DNA of 64,000 bases. It comes from RPRB01 sp035501615 (GTDB lineage: Bacteria; Myxococcota; Myxococcia; Myxococcales; Myxococcaceae). Shown piece by piece: positions 27,252 through 36,339 of the stretch (its first letter is position 1; each line of letters begins with the position of its first letter). The notes beneath the pieces are model-generated. The model was not told the DNA's origin and ran no database searches. It saw only the letters and a program-made list of their open reading frames with translations. Location of the stretch: NCBI GenBank assembly GCA_035501615.1, contig DATJVY010000152.1:124001-188000 (forward strand), written 5' to 3'. A program made the position numbers and the translations under genes.

Positions 27252-28241
27252 GTGAAGCGACACGGCCTGAACAACGTGGTGGAGCTCGTGGGCAGGCCGC
27301 GGCCACGCGCCGAGGAGGCGCACGCGTCGCGGCGCGCGCGGCGCATCGTGGCGGTGGGAGGCGGCAAGGGCGGCATCGGAAAGTCCCTCGTCTCCGCCAA
27401 CCTGGGCATCGCGCTCGCCCGCGCCGGCCACCGGGTCACCCTGGTCGATGCCGACCTGGGCGGCGCCAACCTCCACACCTGCCTCGGCATCGCTCAGCCC
27501 CAGGGAACGCTCTCCGATGTCGTCACCCGCGGAGCGCGCCTCGAGACGCTGGCGGCTCCCACCGGCATCGAGAACCTGAGCCTGGTCTCCGGGGCGATGG
27601 ACGCGCTCGACGCGGCCAACCCGCGCGCGCAGGCGAGGGCGCGACTGGTCGAGCAGCTCCAGACGCTGGACGCCGACTACCTGGTGCTGGACCTCGGTGC
27701 GGGCACCTCGCTGCACACCATCGACTTCTTCCTCCTCGCCGACCATGGCGTGCTGGTGCTCCTCCCCGAGCCGACCTCGGTGGAGAACGCCTACCGCTTC
27801 CTGAAGGCAGCCCTCTTCCGGAGGCTGCAGCAGGCGGCCCAGGCCCTTGGCGTGGCGCACCTGGCGGAGGCGGCGCTCGGCAGCCAGGGGAGCGCGATGC
27901 GCACCCCGGGCGAGGTGGTGAAGGCGGTGGCCGAGATGCAGCCGGACGCGGCGGCGCAGCTCGACCGCTCGCTCCGCGAGTTCCGGGTGAAACTGGTGGT
28001 GAACCAGGTCCGCTCCTCCGCGGACCAGAGCGTGGGTCGAGCGGTCGTGGCGGCGTGGAAGAAGTTCTTCGGGCTGGACATGGACTACCTGGGGGCCATC
28101 GCCTACGACGACGCCGCCTGGCAGACGGTGCGCAAGCGCCGCGCTCTCCTGATCGACGCCGCGGCCTCCACCGCCGCGACCGATCTGGTGACCGTCGCCC
28201 AGGCGCTGGCCGCGCTCGACCGTCCGAGGACGGGGCGATGA
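27252..28241 (+). CDS. MinD/FlhG-like ParA-family ATPase
   Basis: A 329-residue deviant-Walker ATPase: VGGGKGGIGKSLVSANLG with Walker A near residues 37-45, VTLVDADLGGANLHTCLG (switch I), and DYLVLDLGAGTSLHTIDFF (switch II). PEPTSVENAYRFLKAALFRRL and the TGR C-terminal region match FlhG/MinD proteins that set number or place of surface organelles. The extended N-terminus (about 30 residues, basic) precedes the ATPase domain. No flagellar gene is nearby. It starts at GTG with no clear ribosome site. A TAGAAT hexamer lies at 27216-27221 as a possible -10. The stop overlaps the next gene (ATGA), which encodes a J-like/HTH protein, so the two likely act together. Confidence 0.88.
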   Translation: MKRHGLNNVVELVGRPRPRAEEAHASRRARRIVAVGGGKGGIGKSLVSANLGIALARAGHRVTLVDADLGGANLHTCLGIAQPQGTLSDVVTRGARLETLAAPTGIENLSLVSGAMDALDAANPRAQARARLVEQLQTLDADYLVLDLGAGTSLHTIDFFLLADHGVLVLLPEPTSVENAYRFLKAALFRRLQQAAQALGVAHLAEAALGSQGSAMRTPGEVVKAVAEMQPDAAAQLDRSLREFRVKLVVNQVRSSADQSVGRAVVAAWKKFFGLDMDYLGAIAYDDAAWQTVRKRRALLIDAAASTAATDLVTVAQALAALDRPRTGR

Positions 28242-29359
28242 CCGCCACCGAGGAGCCCACGCTCTACGACGTGCTCGAGGTGGACCCAGGGTCCTCGGTC
28301 GACGAGCTCCGGGCGGCCGTGGAGCGGGCCCGCGAGACCTACGGGCCCGAGTCGCTGGCCGTGTACGCGCTGGTGGACGAGGTCCAGCTCGGCGAGCTCC
28401 GGGCGAAGCTGGACGAGGCCGCTTCCGTCCTGCTCGACCCCGCCCGGCGCGCCACCTACGACCGGTCGATCGGCCGCCTCGGCCCGTCCACGCTGTGGAC
28501 GGAGGACGAGGAGGAGGACCCGGCGCCCCTCCCCCCGGTGGAGCCCGGCCCGCATGCCCCGGAGACCCCGCTGGAGCTGGAGGCCTCTGGTGACGAGGAG
28601 GGGGAAGAGCCCCGGCAGGAGGCGTTCGCTCTCGAGCTGGACGACCGCTCCGGGCCGTTCGCCCGCGCGGCTCCCGAGTCCGAGGAGCCTCCCGCCCCCG
28701 CTCCGCTCCTGAGCGAGGACTGGGCTGCGGCGGTTCCCGCGGAGCAGCAGACCCCCAGGGCTTCGACCCAGCCCGAGCCCGCGGTCGAGACGCCGGCCGC
28801 CCCGGTGGAGACCGCTGGCCGGGGTGCCGCCGGCGAGACCTCTGGCGTCCCGGGCGAGGCCGAGCCGGCGGGTCGGAACGAGGATCCGGCGGCGGCGTCC
28901 TCGGACGCGGAATCGCCTTCCGAGCGGGGCAGGCTCCCCCCGTCGCTCGGGCTCCGGGTGAAGCCGGGCGCGGTCCCAGCGTCGCCGGCCCCCGAGCACG
29001 AGCCCTCCCCGGAGCCGGCCGTGGCCCCTGGCCCGGCGGAGCGCGCGCCCGAGCCGCCGGCGCGGCCGCGGGAAGGTCGGTCGAGGCTCGACATCCCGGC
29101 GGACGCCGAGTTCAACGGGGAGCTCCTGCGCCGGGTGCGCGAGTCCTACGGACTGTCGCTCCAGCAGGTCGCCGAGCGGACCCGCATCACCCGTATCCAC
29201 CTGGAGAACGTGGAGGCGGACCGCTACGACCACCTGCCCGCGACGGTGTACCTTCGGGGCATCCTGGTGAACCTGGCCCGCGAGCTCCGGCTGGATCCGG
29301 CGCGGGTGAGCAAGACATATCTTCTCGCTGCCCAGCGCGCGCACGGCCGGGCGCCTTGA
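28238..29359 (+). CDS. J-like domain protein with C-terminal RodZ-type helix-turn-helix
   Basis: The 373-residue protein has three parts. Residues 1-80 resemble a DnaJ domain (LYDVLEVDPGSSVDELRAAV and LLDPARRATYDRSIG) but the HPD tripeptide is missing, so normal Hsp70 stimulation is unlikely. Residues about 85-285 form an acidic, Pro/Ala/Glu-rich linker, probably disordered. Residues about 290-360 hold a RodZ-like helix-turn-helix (ELLRRVRESYGLSLQQVAERT, ITRIHLENVEADRYDHLPA, YLRGILVNLARELRLDP). In RodZ this domain is N-terminal and binds MreB; here it is C-terminal and no membrane segment follows. Overlap with the FlhG-like ATPase gene suggests a joint complex. Function is not known to me. 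Confidence 0.8.
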   Translation: MTATEEPTLYDVLEVDPGSSVDELRAAVERARETYGPESLAVYALVDEVQLGELRAKLDEAASVLLDPARRATYDRSIGRLGPSTLWTEDEEEDPAPLPPVEPGPHAPETPLELEASGDEEGEEPRQEAFALELDDRSGPFARAAPESEEPPAPAPLLSEDWAAAVPAEQQTPRASTQPEPAVETPAAPVETAGRGAAGETSGVPGEAEPAGRNEDPAAASSDAESPSERGRLPPSLGLRVKPGAVPASPAPEHEPSPEPAVAPGPAERAPEPPARPREGRSRLDIPADAEFNGELLRRVRESYGLSLQQVAERTRITRIHLENVEADRYDHLPATVYLRGILVNLARELRLDPARVSKTYLLAAQRAHGRAP

Positions 29360-29378
29360 GCCTGGAAGGACCTGACCG

Positions 29379-29642
29379 ATGACCGACGAAGAGCGGACCA
29401 AGGCGCTGCGGCTGGCCCGGGCCATCGCCTCCGACATCTCGCTCTACAACGAGCAGAAGATCATCAAGGGCATCGAGCAGGACAACCTCTTCGACGTCCT
29501 CAAGGAGGAGCTCGACGAGGGGAGGGACCTCTACCGGAGCCGGGTGAGCCAGGAGGTCTACACGACCACCAACTTCTTCGACCGGGCGGTGGTGGACATC
29601 ATCGTGCGTGGCAAAGCGCACGTGCGATCCAAGATCTGGTGA
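29379..29642 (+). CDS. Small conserved-looking protein of unknown function
   Basis: An 87-residue soluble protein without signal peptide or membrane segment. It starts at an ATG 20 bases after the previous stop, behind a GGAAGGA site, so it is in the same operon as the FlhG-like and J-like/HTH genes. It appears all-helical: ALRLARAIASDISLYNEQKI, DNLFDVLKEELDEGRDLY, and a conserved-looking end NFFDRAVVDIIVRGKAHV. The segment SDISLYNEQK is reminiscent of short proteins seen across myxobacteria, but I cannot name a family. No catalytic motif is visible. Confidence 0.75.
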   Translation: MTDEERTKALRLARAIASDISLYNEQKIIKGIEQDNLFDVLKEELDEGRDLYRSRVSQEVYTTTNFFDRAVVDIIVRGKAHVRSKIW

Positions 29643-29803
29643 GGGCGCTCCGGGGCCGCGCCGCCCCACCAACGGTCGAGGCGAGCGCCAGGGCCGGAAC
29701 CAGCGCCGGCCCTGCTCCCCCGGCGTCCGCCTGTCCCCTCGAGGCGCCGTTGGATCCCTCCCGGCCCGTCTCGCGCGGGCCGACTACACTCGTCTCGAGC
29801 GAC

Positions 29804-30775
29804 GTGAGCACCGACCCAGACCGCGGGGAGAGCCGCGGGCAGATCCACCGCTTCACCGTCGGTCCGGCGCTCCGGGGCGAGCGCCTCGACCGCGCCATCG
29901 CCTCGAGCCTCCCCGACCTCAGCCGCTCCCGGGTCCAGGCGCTCCTCGAGGCCGGGCGCGTCCTCGTCGATCGACGGCCCGGTCGCGCCTCCCTCAGACT
30001 CAAGGGAGGCGAGGAGCTGGAGGTCACGGTCCCGCCTCCCGAGCCGGCCATCCCCGAGCCCGAGAACCTCCCCCTCAGCGTCCTCCACGAGGACCGTGAC
30101 CTCCTCGTCCTCGACAAGCCCGCGGGCGTCGTCGTCCATCCCGCCGCCGGGCACGCCCGCGGAACCCTGGTCAACGCGCTCCTCCACCACGTCTCCGGCC
30201 TCTCCGGCGTCGGAGGCGTGCTCCGCCCCGGCATCGTCCACCGCCTCGACAAGGAGACCTCGGGCTGCCTCGTCGTCGCCAAGAACGACGCCGCGCTCCT
30301 GGCGCTCCAGCGCGCGTTCCAGGCACGCTCGGTCGAGAAGACCTACCTCGCCATCGTCCACGGCCATCCGCCGCCGGTCGGACGGCTCGAGACGCTCCAC
30401 GCGCGCCATCCCCGCGACCGGAAGCGCTTCACCGGCCGCACCGGGACCGGCAAGCCCGCCGTCACCACCTGGCGCGTCCGGACGCTCCTGCACGGCGCGG
30501 CCCTCCTCGAGGTGGGCCTCGAGACCGGTCGCACCCACCAGATCCGCGTCCACCTCTCCGAGCTGGGCCATCCACTGCTCGGCGACACCCTCTACGGCGG
30601 CACCCGGAAGGGCGACGCCCGCGTCAAGACCGTCCAGACACGCCTCGGACGCCAGGCACTCCATGCCTGGAAGCTCGCCTTCCCCCATCCGCGCACGGGA
30701 AGGCCGGTCCGGTGCGAGGCGCCGGTTCCTCGCGACCTTCGAGAAGCCATCGACGCGCTCGGCCGCGCGCGCTGA
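29804..30775 (+). CDS. rluD: RluA/RluD-family 23S rRNA pseudouridine synthase
   Basis: From the GTG at 29804 the protein has 323 residues, close to E. coli RluD (326). The N-terminal S4 RNA-binding domain (ERLDRAIASSLPDLSRSRVQALLEAG) precedes the synthase domain with DLLVLDKPAGVVVHP, GIVHRLDKETSG (catalytic Asp near residue 147), EVGLETGRTHQIRVHL and HAWKLAFPHP. It converts uridines to pseudouridine, most likely U1911/1915/1917 of 23S rRNA if truly RluD; other RluA-family targets are possible. An upstream in-frame start at 29639 would add a 55-residue Ala/Pro-rich leader and is less likely. It converges on the next operon with a 13-base gap. Confidence 0.88.
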   Translation: MSTDPDRGESRGQIHRFTVGPALRGERLDRAIASSLPDLSRSRVQALLEAGRVLVDRRPGRASLRLKGGEELEVTVPPPEPAIPEPENLPLSVLHEDRDLLVLDKPAGVVVHPAAGHARGTLVNALLHHVSGLSGVGGVLRPGIVHRLDKETSGCLVVAKNDAALLALQRAFQARSVEKTYLAIVHGHPPPVGRLETLHARHPRDRKRFTGRTGTGKPAVTTWRVRTLLHGAALLEVGLETGRTHQIRVHLSELGHPLLGDTLYGGTRKGDARVKTVQTRLGRQALHAWKLAFPHPRTGRPVRCEAPVPRDLREAIDALGRAR

Positions 30776-30788
30776 GCAGCCCGGGGCC

Positions 30789-32099
30789 TCAGAGGCCGGT
30801 GACGGACAGCGCACCCTGCTGCCGACGGGAGAGCACCTTGACCGGAGGGATCGCCAGCACGCGCATCAGCACCTTCAGGAGCTCGGGGTCGAACTTGTGC
30901 CGGAGCTCGCTCCACATCAGCATCATCGCCACCTCGGGTCCGTAGGCGTCGCGGAAGGGGCGCTTGCTGGTCAGCGCGTCGAATCCCGCGGTGATGGCGA
31001 TGATCTTCGCGTAGAGCCCGAGCGATGACTTGGGGATGATCATCTGGATGTTGCCGCGGGCATCCCGCACCGCCGTGCCGAAGTCCGCCTTGTACTCCAG
31101 CGTCGTCACCACCCGGTGCAGCGTCGTCCGGGTGAAGCCCTTCTCCATCAGCACGTTCCGGACCGAGATCAGCGGCGCCCGCGCGATGAGGTTCCGCTCC
31201 TCGGGGGTCAGCCCGCCACGCTTCCCCGCGAGCGCGTCCGGGATGGTGGCCATCCCCGCATCGTGGAACAGGGCGATGAAGCCCAGATCCCGGAGCTGCG
31301 CCTTGGTCAGCCCCAGCTCCACCCCGAAGACGATCGACAGGAGGCAGGTGTTCACCTGGTGGAAAACCAGGTACTCGGACTCCTGGCGCATGGTCGTCAT
31401 GCCCAGGAAGTGCACCTTCTGGTCGTGACAGATGTCGACCAGATCCTGGACGATCCGCAGCGCTCGCGCCGCCGGCATCGGCTTGCCGTTCCGGACCGAA
31501 TCCAGATACTTGGAGATGAAGAAGACCGCCCGGGCGTAGACGGTGATCGCGTACTTCTTGCGGTCCACCTTCTCGGCATCGTCCAGCTTCTCCTTCTCCA
31601 GCTTCTCCCGGAGCTTGCTCCAGCGCGCGATCTTGATCGCCAGGAGCTTCCTTCCGGCGAGGCCGTCGTCGTCCGGCGTCTCGCTCACGTCCTTCGCGAA
31701 GATCCACACGAAGTTCTTCAGCTCGGAGATCTGGACCGGCTTCGCCAGGGTGAAGCCACCCACGTCCTTGGCCCGCATCTCCTCGAGCAGGTAGCGGATG
31801 TTCTCCACCGCGTTCAGCTCGACCTTCACCAGCATGTTGTTGACGTAGTAGGAGCTCTTGATCCCCACCAGGTCGAAGTGCCCCTCGCGGGAGATGATGA
31901 GGTTCAGCGTCTCCTGGAGCGACATCAGCGGCCGCTCGAAGACCGCGTTGTCCGGGTCGTACATCTTCGCCGACCGGACCAGCATGTAGAGCGTGGAGAG
32001 GACCGAGCGCGAGAGCTGCTGGAGCTTCTCCGAGTGGTCGCGCCCGAACTCGAGGACGCTGTCGTCGCCCGTGCCGCTGATCCGGAGGTTGTCGGCCAT
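30789..32099 (-). CDS. HD-GYP-like protein with lost active-site residues
   Basis: A 436-residue soluble protein. The C-terminal half folds like an HD-GYP phosphodiesterase: VFHQVNTCLLS (first His), LFHDAGMATIPDAL with the HD pair near residue 279, and AGFDALTSKRPFRDAYG. The usual HHExxDGxGYP block reads TTLEYKADFG, the HP before it reads AP, and the VAD Asp reads TAG. Most metal ligands are therefore missing and hydrolysis of cyclic-di-GMP is unlikely. The N-terminal half (about 1-220) is a helical domain of unknown role. The ATG shares its A with the TGA of the upstream helical-repeat gene, so the two are coupled. Confidence 0.85.
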   Translation of the reverse strand: MADNLRISGTGDDSVLEFGRDHSEKLQQLSRSVLSTLYMLVRSAKMYDPDNAVFERPLMSLQETLNLIISREGHFDLVGIKSSYYVNNMLVKVELNAVENIRYLLEEMRAKDVGGFTLAKPVQISELKNFVWIFAKDVSETPDDDGLAGRKLLAIKIARWSKLREKLEKEKLDDAEKVDRKKYAITVYARAVFFISKYLDSVRNGKPMPAARALRIVQDLVDICHDQKVHFLGMTTMRQESEYLVFHQVNTCLLSIVFGVELGLTKAQLRDLGFIALFHDAGMATIPDALAGKRGGLTPEERNLIARAPLISVRNVLMEKGFTRTTLHRVVTTLEYKADFGTAVRDARGNIQMIIPKSSLGLYAKIIAITAGFDALTSKRPFRDAYGPEVAMMLMWSELRHKFDPELLKVLMRVLAIPPVKVLSRRQQGALSVTGL

Positions 32100-33859
32100 C
32101 AGTTGGCCTCCGGAGGCGCGGCGTCGCCGAAGAGCTTCTTCCGGGTCTCACCCAGGGCGCGCCGCGCGGCCACCAGCACCTCGGTGGGCTGAGAGCGATC
32201 TTCCGTCACCGCCAGCAGCGCCTTGTACGACTGGATGGATTGCACCCCCGCCAGCCCGTGCACCGCCAGCAGCTTCTCCTCCAGCACCCGCGCCCGGTTC
32301 CAGAGCTGTGCCTTCTCCGCGAGGAGCTGCGTCATCAGCGAGATGGCACCGGGAAGGCCCGTGCTGCCCAGCGACGCGTAGAGGGCCGCCTGCTCCTCGG
32401 TGCTCCGGCGCTTGAAGTCCTTCCCCTTCACCACCGAGACCAGGTCGAGGTAGGCCTGCTCCCGGTCGTATTCCGGCAGCAGCCGCGCCGCCTGGACCCG
32501 TACCTGGGCATTGTCGTCCTTCAATGCCTCGGCGATCAGCCGCCGCGACTCGGCACTCCGCCCGCGGGCGATCGTCCCCATCACGTCGAGCCGCACCGCC
32601 AGGTTCCGGTGCTTCAGCACGCGCCCGAAGAGCGCCATCCGGTCCGGATGCTGGGCCCGCTCGAGGACGTACACCATGTCCCGCACCGTCATCGGCCGGT
32701 CGGAGGAGAGCCGCTGGATGACCTCCGCCGAGCGTACCCTGCAGAACTCGGCGATCACGTCGCAGAGCACCAGCCGGTGCTCGGGAGCGTCCAGGGTCTC
32801 CAGCACGTCGAGGAGGATGGGGAGCGTCTCTGGCTGGAGCGCCGACAGGTAGCGGGCGACGTCGGAGAGCACCCCCGGCCGCGCCGTCCGGAGCACGTCC
32901 GCCACCCGGACCAGCCGCTGCTCCTCCCCCATCTTCTCCACGAAGGTCGCCTTGAGCCGGCGAATCCCGCTCATCCCCGGCCGGTCCTCCATGGCCCGGA
33001 GCTTGAGCACGATCTGGTTGATGATCCCGAAGTCCTCCTGGAGCAGCAGGGCATCCAGGAGCTGGAGGAACATCTCCTCGAGCAGCTCGGGGTCGTCCAC
33101 CCCCGCCTCGGCCACCTGGAAGATGCTCGAGACCAGCTTGGGGAAGAGGCGGCTCTGCTCCTCCTCGGTGATCTCCTTCTGCAACCGTGCCTTCAGCTCG
33201 TCGCTGGCGGTCACCCCCGCGATCACCGCGCCGCGGACCTGCTCCACGCCCTCCAGCTTCAGTTCGAGATCCTCGGCGCTCACCCGCGCGAAGCGGAGGA
33301 AGTCGTCGGAGTGGCTGCGCAGCCGCGAGTAGAGGTACTCGACGATCTTGTCGACCGCGATCTGCACCTCGTCGTCGGTGAACCCGTCGACCTTGAATCC
33401 CTCGACCACCACGTACTCGAGGTTGTCCAGCGGCGAGCGCCAGAGCTGGGCCACCGTGTCCTCGCCCTGCTTCTCCACGTCGCTCAGCGCCACGAGCGTG
33501 AAGGTGAGGAGCTCGTCCGGCCTCAGCCCCGGGCGGAAGATGAACTGGCGGATCCCGTCGCGCCAGAACTTGAACGGCAGCGGCGTGTCCTCGGCGAAGA
33601 GCGGCTGGTCGTAGAGCGTGAAGTTCTGCTGCTCGACCTTGAAGATCAGCGGGCCGTGACGCGCGGTGTACTGCTTCACCGCCTCGTGCGCCTTGTCGAG
33701 GTACTCGGCGTACCGGGCCTCGTTGTGCCGGTACATCCCGATCTGCTTGATGCCCTTGAGCAGCTGGAAGGCAAACCCCCTCGCCAGCTCGAGCCGCTGC
33801 CGGTTCTCCGGGTCGGCGAGCGGATCGGGGGCTGGGGAGGCGTCCGTTGCGGCGGTCAA
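32099..33859 (-). CDS. HEAT-like helical repeat protein
   Basis: A 586-residue soluble, all-helical protein. The N-terminal region includes FAFQLLKGIKQIGMYRH. A similar phrase (STLYMLVRSAKMYDPDN) occurs at the start of the HD-GYP-like neighbour, so both may share an N-terminal domain. The C-terminal half has HEAT-like units such as NLAVRLDVMGTIARG and NAQVRVQAARLLPEYD near residues 420-480. The likely start is a TTG at 33859, just after the OPT gene stop, since no ATG or GTG is available in frame; a later Met is possible but would remove the conserved-looking N-terminus. It probably serves as a scaffold for its partner. No enzyme motif is visible. Confidence 0.78.
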   Translation of the reverse strand: MTAATDASPAPDPLADPENRQRLELARGFAFQLLKGIKQIGMYRHNEARYAEYLDKAHEAVKQYTARHGPLIFKVEQQNFTLYDQPLFAEDTPLPFKFWRDGIRQFIFRPGLRPDELLTFTLVALSDVEKQGEDTVAQLWRSPLDNLEYVVVEGFKVDGFTDDEVQIAVDKIVEYLYSRLRSHSDDFLRFARVSAEDLELKLEGVEQVRGAVIAGVTASDELKARLQKEITEEEQSRLFPKLVSSIFQVAEAGVDDPELLEEMFLQLLDALLLQEDFGIINQIVLKLRAMEDRPGMSGIRRLKATFVEKMGEEQRLVRVADVLRTARPGVLSDVARYLSALQPETLPILLDVLETLDAPEHRLVLCDVIAEFCRVRSAEVIQRLSSDRPMTVRDMVYVLERAQHPDRMALFGRVLKHRNLAVRLDVMGTIARGRSAESRRLIAEALKDDNAQVRVQAARLLPEYDREQAYLDLVSVVKGKDFKRRSTEEQAALYASLGSTGLPGAISLMTQLLAEKAQLWNRARVLEEKLLAVHGLAGVQSIQSYKALLAVTEDRSQPTEVLVAARRALGETRKKLFGDAAPPEAN

Positions 33860-33873
33860 CTCGGGACCCGAGT

Positions 33874-36339
33874 CTAGACCGGATGCGGCCCTTCCGCCTT
33901 CCCGGGGGTCCGCAGCGCCACCCGCCCGAGTTGCAGTGCCAGCAGCCCGAACAGCAGGAGCCCCAGCCCGATGGAGGCCGCCGGGTGCGCCCTCGGGGAA
34001 TCTCCCACCGCCTCCACCACCCGGGCGATCCAGCCAGGGCGCCCGGCCAGCAGCCCCGGGACGTCGAGCGCGTCGATCCACGCGCCACCGGCCGGGATGT
34101 GAAGCAGGTTGATGACCACCCCCAGGAGCGAGCCCCCGGCGATGTACCCCGAGGCGAAGAGCGTCCCCGGGCTCGCGTCGGACTCGGCGCCCGCGCTCCG
34201 GCGATCCACCCACCAGCGGACCACCCCCCCGACGAAGAGGGGCGCGCTGGTCGACACCGGCAGGTACACCCCCACCGCGAAGGGGAGCGCCGACACGCCG
34301 GACATCTCCAGCATCAGGGCCAGCATCACCCCGAGCAGCACCAGGTCCCAGGGAAGCTTGCGGGTCAGGATCCCGTCGATGATCAGCGAGAAGAGCCGTG
34401 CCTTCGGGGCCTCGAAGCGGGTGAGCTTCACCCCGTGCACGTCCGAGACGCGGCCCCCGATGCCGGGGTCCACCACGTACTCGATGTTTCCCGACGCGTC
34501 GCTCAGGTACTTCCCGGTCGGGATGGGCGCGTCGTTGCGGACGTAGCCCACGTCCAGCCGGCGCTCGATCGCCGGTCCCAGCGGCCCCAGCGCATCGACG
34601 CGGATCGACGTCGGCCCGCGCACCGCCTCCCCGGCGACGGCGGCTCCGGACAGATCGCCGCGGAACGTCCGCAGCGCCTCGGGATTCCCCACCGCGTCGA
34701 GCCGAACCTCGATGCCCCGCCCCCAGAGCTGCCGCGCCAGCTCCTCGCCCGAGAGTCCCGCGCGGGCCAGCACCGCCGGGTCGGGGCGGAAGGCGAACTC
34801 CCGCTGCACCACCTGCTCTCCACCGGGGTGCGTCACCCGCACGCCGGGATGCGACTCGGGCACGGTCGCGGTCTCCCCCCGGTTCACCGCCGCCAGCACC
34901 GGGCCGATGAACACCGCCGAGGTGACCACCCCCACGAAGATGGCGATCTGCTGGCGGCTGGGCGTGGCCCCCACGAGTTGCGCGGTCTTGAGGTCCTGCG
35001 CAGTGGTGCCCCCGTTGCTCGCCGCCATCCCCACGATGGCCGCCGTGGTCAGCGCCATGAACCGGTCCGAGGGCGAGGTCCAGCCCAGGACCAGATAGAC
35101 GAGACAGGTGACCAGCAGCGTGGCCACGGTCATCCCCGAGATGGGATTGGAGGAGCTGCCGATCTCGCCGGTGATCCGCGAGCTCACCGTTACGAAGAAG
35201 AACCCCGCGACGACGATGAGCAGCGCCGAGACCAGATTGACCTGGAGACGAGGCGCGAGCCAGATGAGGACCACCAGCGCCACCGAGCCCCCGATGACCA
35301 GGCTCATCGGCAGGTCCTGCTCGGTCCGGTCCACCGCCACCGACTCGCCGCGTCGGGAGGCGAGGAAGGTCGCCATCCCCCGCCGGAACGCCTGCACGAT
35401 GCTGGGCATCGAGCGGAGGAGGCTGATCAGCCCGCCGGCCGCCACCGCGCCGGCGCCGATGTAGAGCACGTAGGTGCGGTGGATCTCGTCCGGGCTCATG
35501 TCTCGGATGAGGGTGCCCTCGGGCGACAGGAGCGGCGTGGTCAGCCCGTCTCCGAAGAACCGGATGAGCGGGATGAGCACCAGGAAGCTCAGCACCCCGC
35601 CGGCGAAGGTGATGCCCCCCACCCGGGGGCCGATGATGTAGCCCACCCCGAGCAGCTCGGGGCTGATCTCCATCGACAGCGACGCGCCCGGAAAGCCGTG
35701 ACGGACCACGCTCCCGTCGGTCAGCCGCTGGACCGACCCGAGGACCCCGCCCACGATCTCCCGCCAGAGCCGGAACGCCGCGTACGCTGCCTTGTACAGG
35801 CCACCGATGAGGAACCCCGAGATCACCAGCCGGGCGGTGGTTCCCCCGCGCTCACCCGCCTCCAGCACCTCGGCGCAGGCGGTTCCCTCCGGGAAGCGGA
35901 GGGTGGCCTGCTCCTCCACCACCAGGCCGTGGCGGAGGGGGATCATCATCAGGACGCCCAGCACCCCGCCCAGCAGGGCCACCAGGAAGGCGTGGACCAG
36001 GTCCAGGTCGTAGCCCATGAAGAGCAGCGCCGGGAGCGCCGTCGCCACGCCGAAGGCCAGCGACTCGCCCGCCGAGCCCGTCGTCTGCACCATGCAGTTC
36101 TCGAGCACGCTCGAGCGGCCCACGGCCCGGAACAGGGCGATGGACAGCACCGCCACCGGGATGGAGGCCGAGACGGTGAGCCCGACCTTCACCGACAGGT
36201 AGACCGAGCTGGCGGCGAACAGCACCCCCAGCACGCTCCCCAGGACCAGCCCCCGCACCGTCAGCTCGCGCGGCATCGGGCCGGGCGGCGCTGCGGGGTC
36301 GGGCGCGTGCGTCGCTCGGGCGGGGACGGAGTCGTTCAC
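33874..36339 (-). CDS. OPT-family oligopeptide/metal-chelate transporter
   Basis: The 821-residue protein has about 14-16 membrane segments and OPT hallmarks: ELTVRGLVLGSVLGVLFAASSVYLS-type N-terminus, FPEGTACAEVLEAGE, YIIGPRVGGITFAGG, and ASNGGTTAQDLKTAQLVGATP. OPT proteins import peptides or metal chelates with protons across the inner membrane. A soluble stretch of about 160 residues (roughly 485-645) interrupts the membrane segments. Translation starts at GTG with no clear ribosome site; a 7-bp hairpin abuts the start codon. The gene follows rpoH by 35 bases and precedes the helical-repeat gene by 14, so it may be in one long transcript. Confidence 0.92.
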   Translation of the reverse strand: MNDSVPARATHAPDPAAPPGPMPRELTVRGLVLGSVLGVLFAASSVYLSVKVGLTVSASIPVAVLSIALFRAVGRSSVLENCMVQTTGSAGESLAFGVATALPALLFMGYDLDLVHAFLVALLGGVLGVLMMIPLRHGLVVEEQATLRFPEGTACAEVLEAGERGGTTARLVISGFLIGGLYKAAYAAFRLWREIVGGVLGSVQRLTDGSVVRHGFPGASLSMEISPELLGVGYIIGPRVGGITFAGGVLSFLVLIPLIRFFGDGLTTPLLSPEGTLIRDMSPDEIHRTYVLYIGAGAVAAGGLISLLRSMPSIVQAFRRGMATFLASRRGESVAVDRTEQDLPMSLVIGGSVALVVLIWLAPRLQVNLVSALLIVVAGFFFVTVSSRITGEIGSSSNPISGMTVATLLVTCLVYLVLGWTSPSDRFMALTTAAIVGMAASNGGTTAQDLKTAQLVGATPSRQQIAIFVGVVTSAVFIGPVLAAVNRGETATVPESHPGVRVTHPGGEQVVQREFAFRPDPAVLARAGLSGEELARQLWGRGIEVRLDAVGNPEALRTFRGDLSGAAVAGEAVRGPTSIRVDALGPLGPAIERRLDVGYVRNDAPIPTGKYLSDASGNIEYVVDPGIGGRVSDVHGVKLTRFEAPKARLFSLIIDGILTRKLPWDLVLLGVMLALMLEMSGVSALPFAVGVYLPVSTSAPLFVGGVVRWWVDRRSAGAESDASPGTLFASGYIAGGSLLGVVINLLHIPAGGAWIDALDVPGLLAGRPGWIARVVEAVGDSPRAHPAASIGLGLLLFGLLALQLGRVALRTPGKAEGPHPV

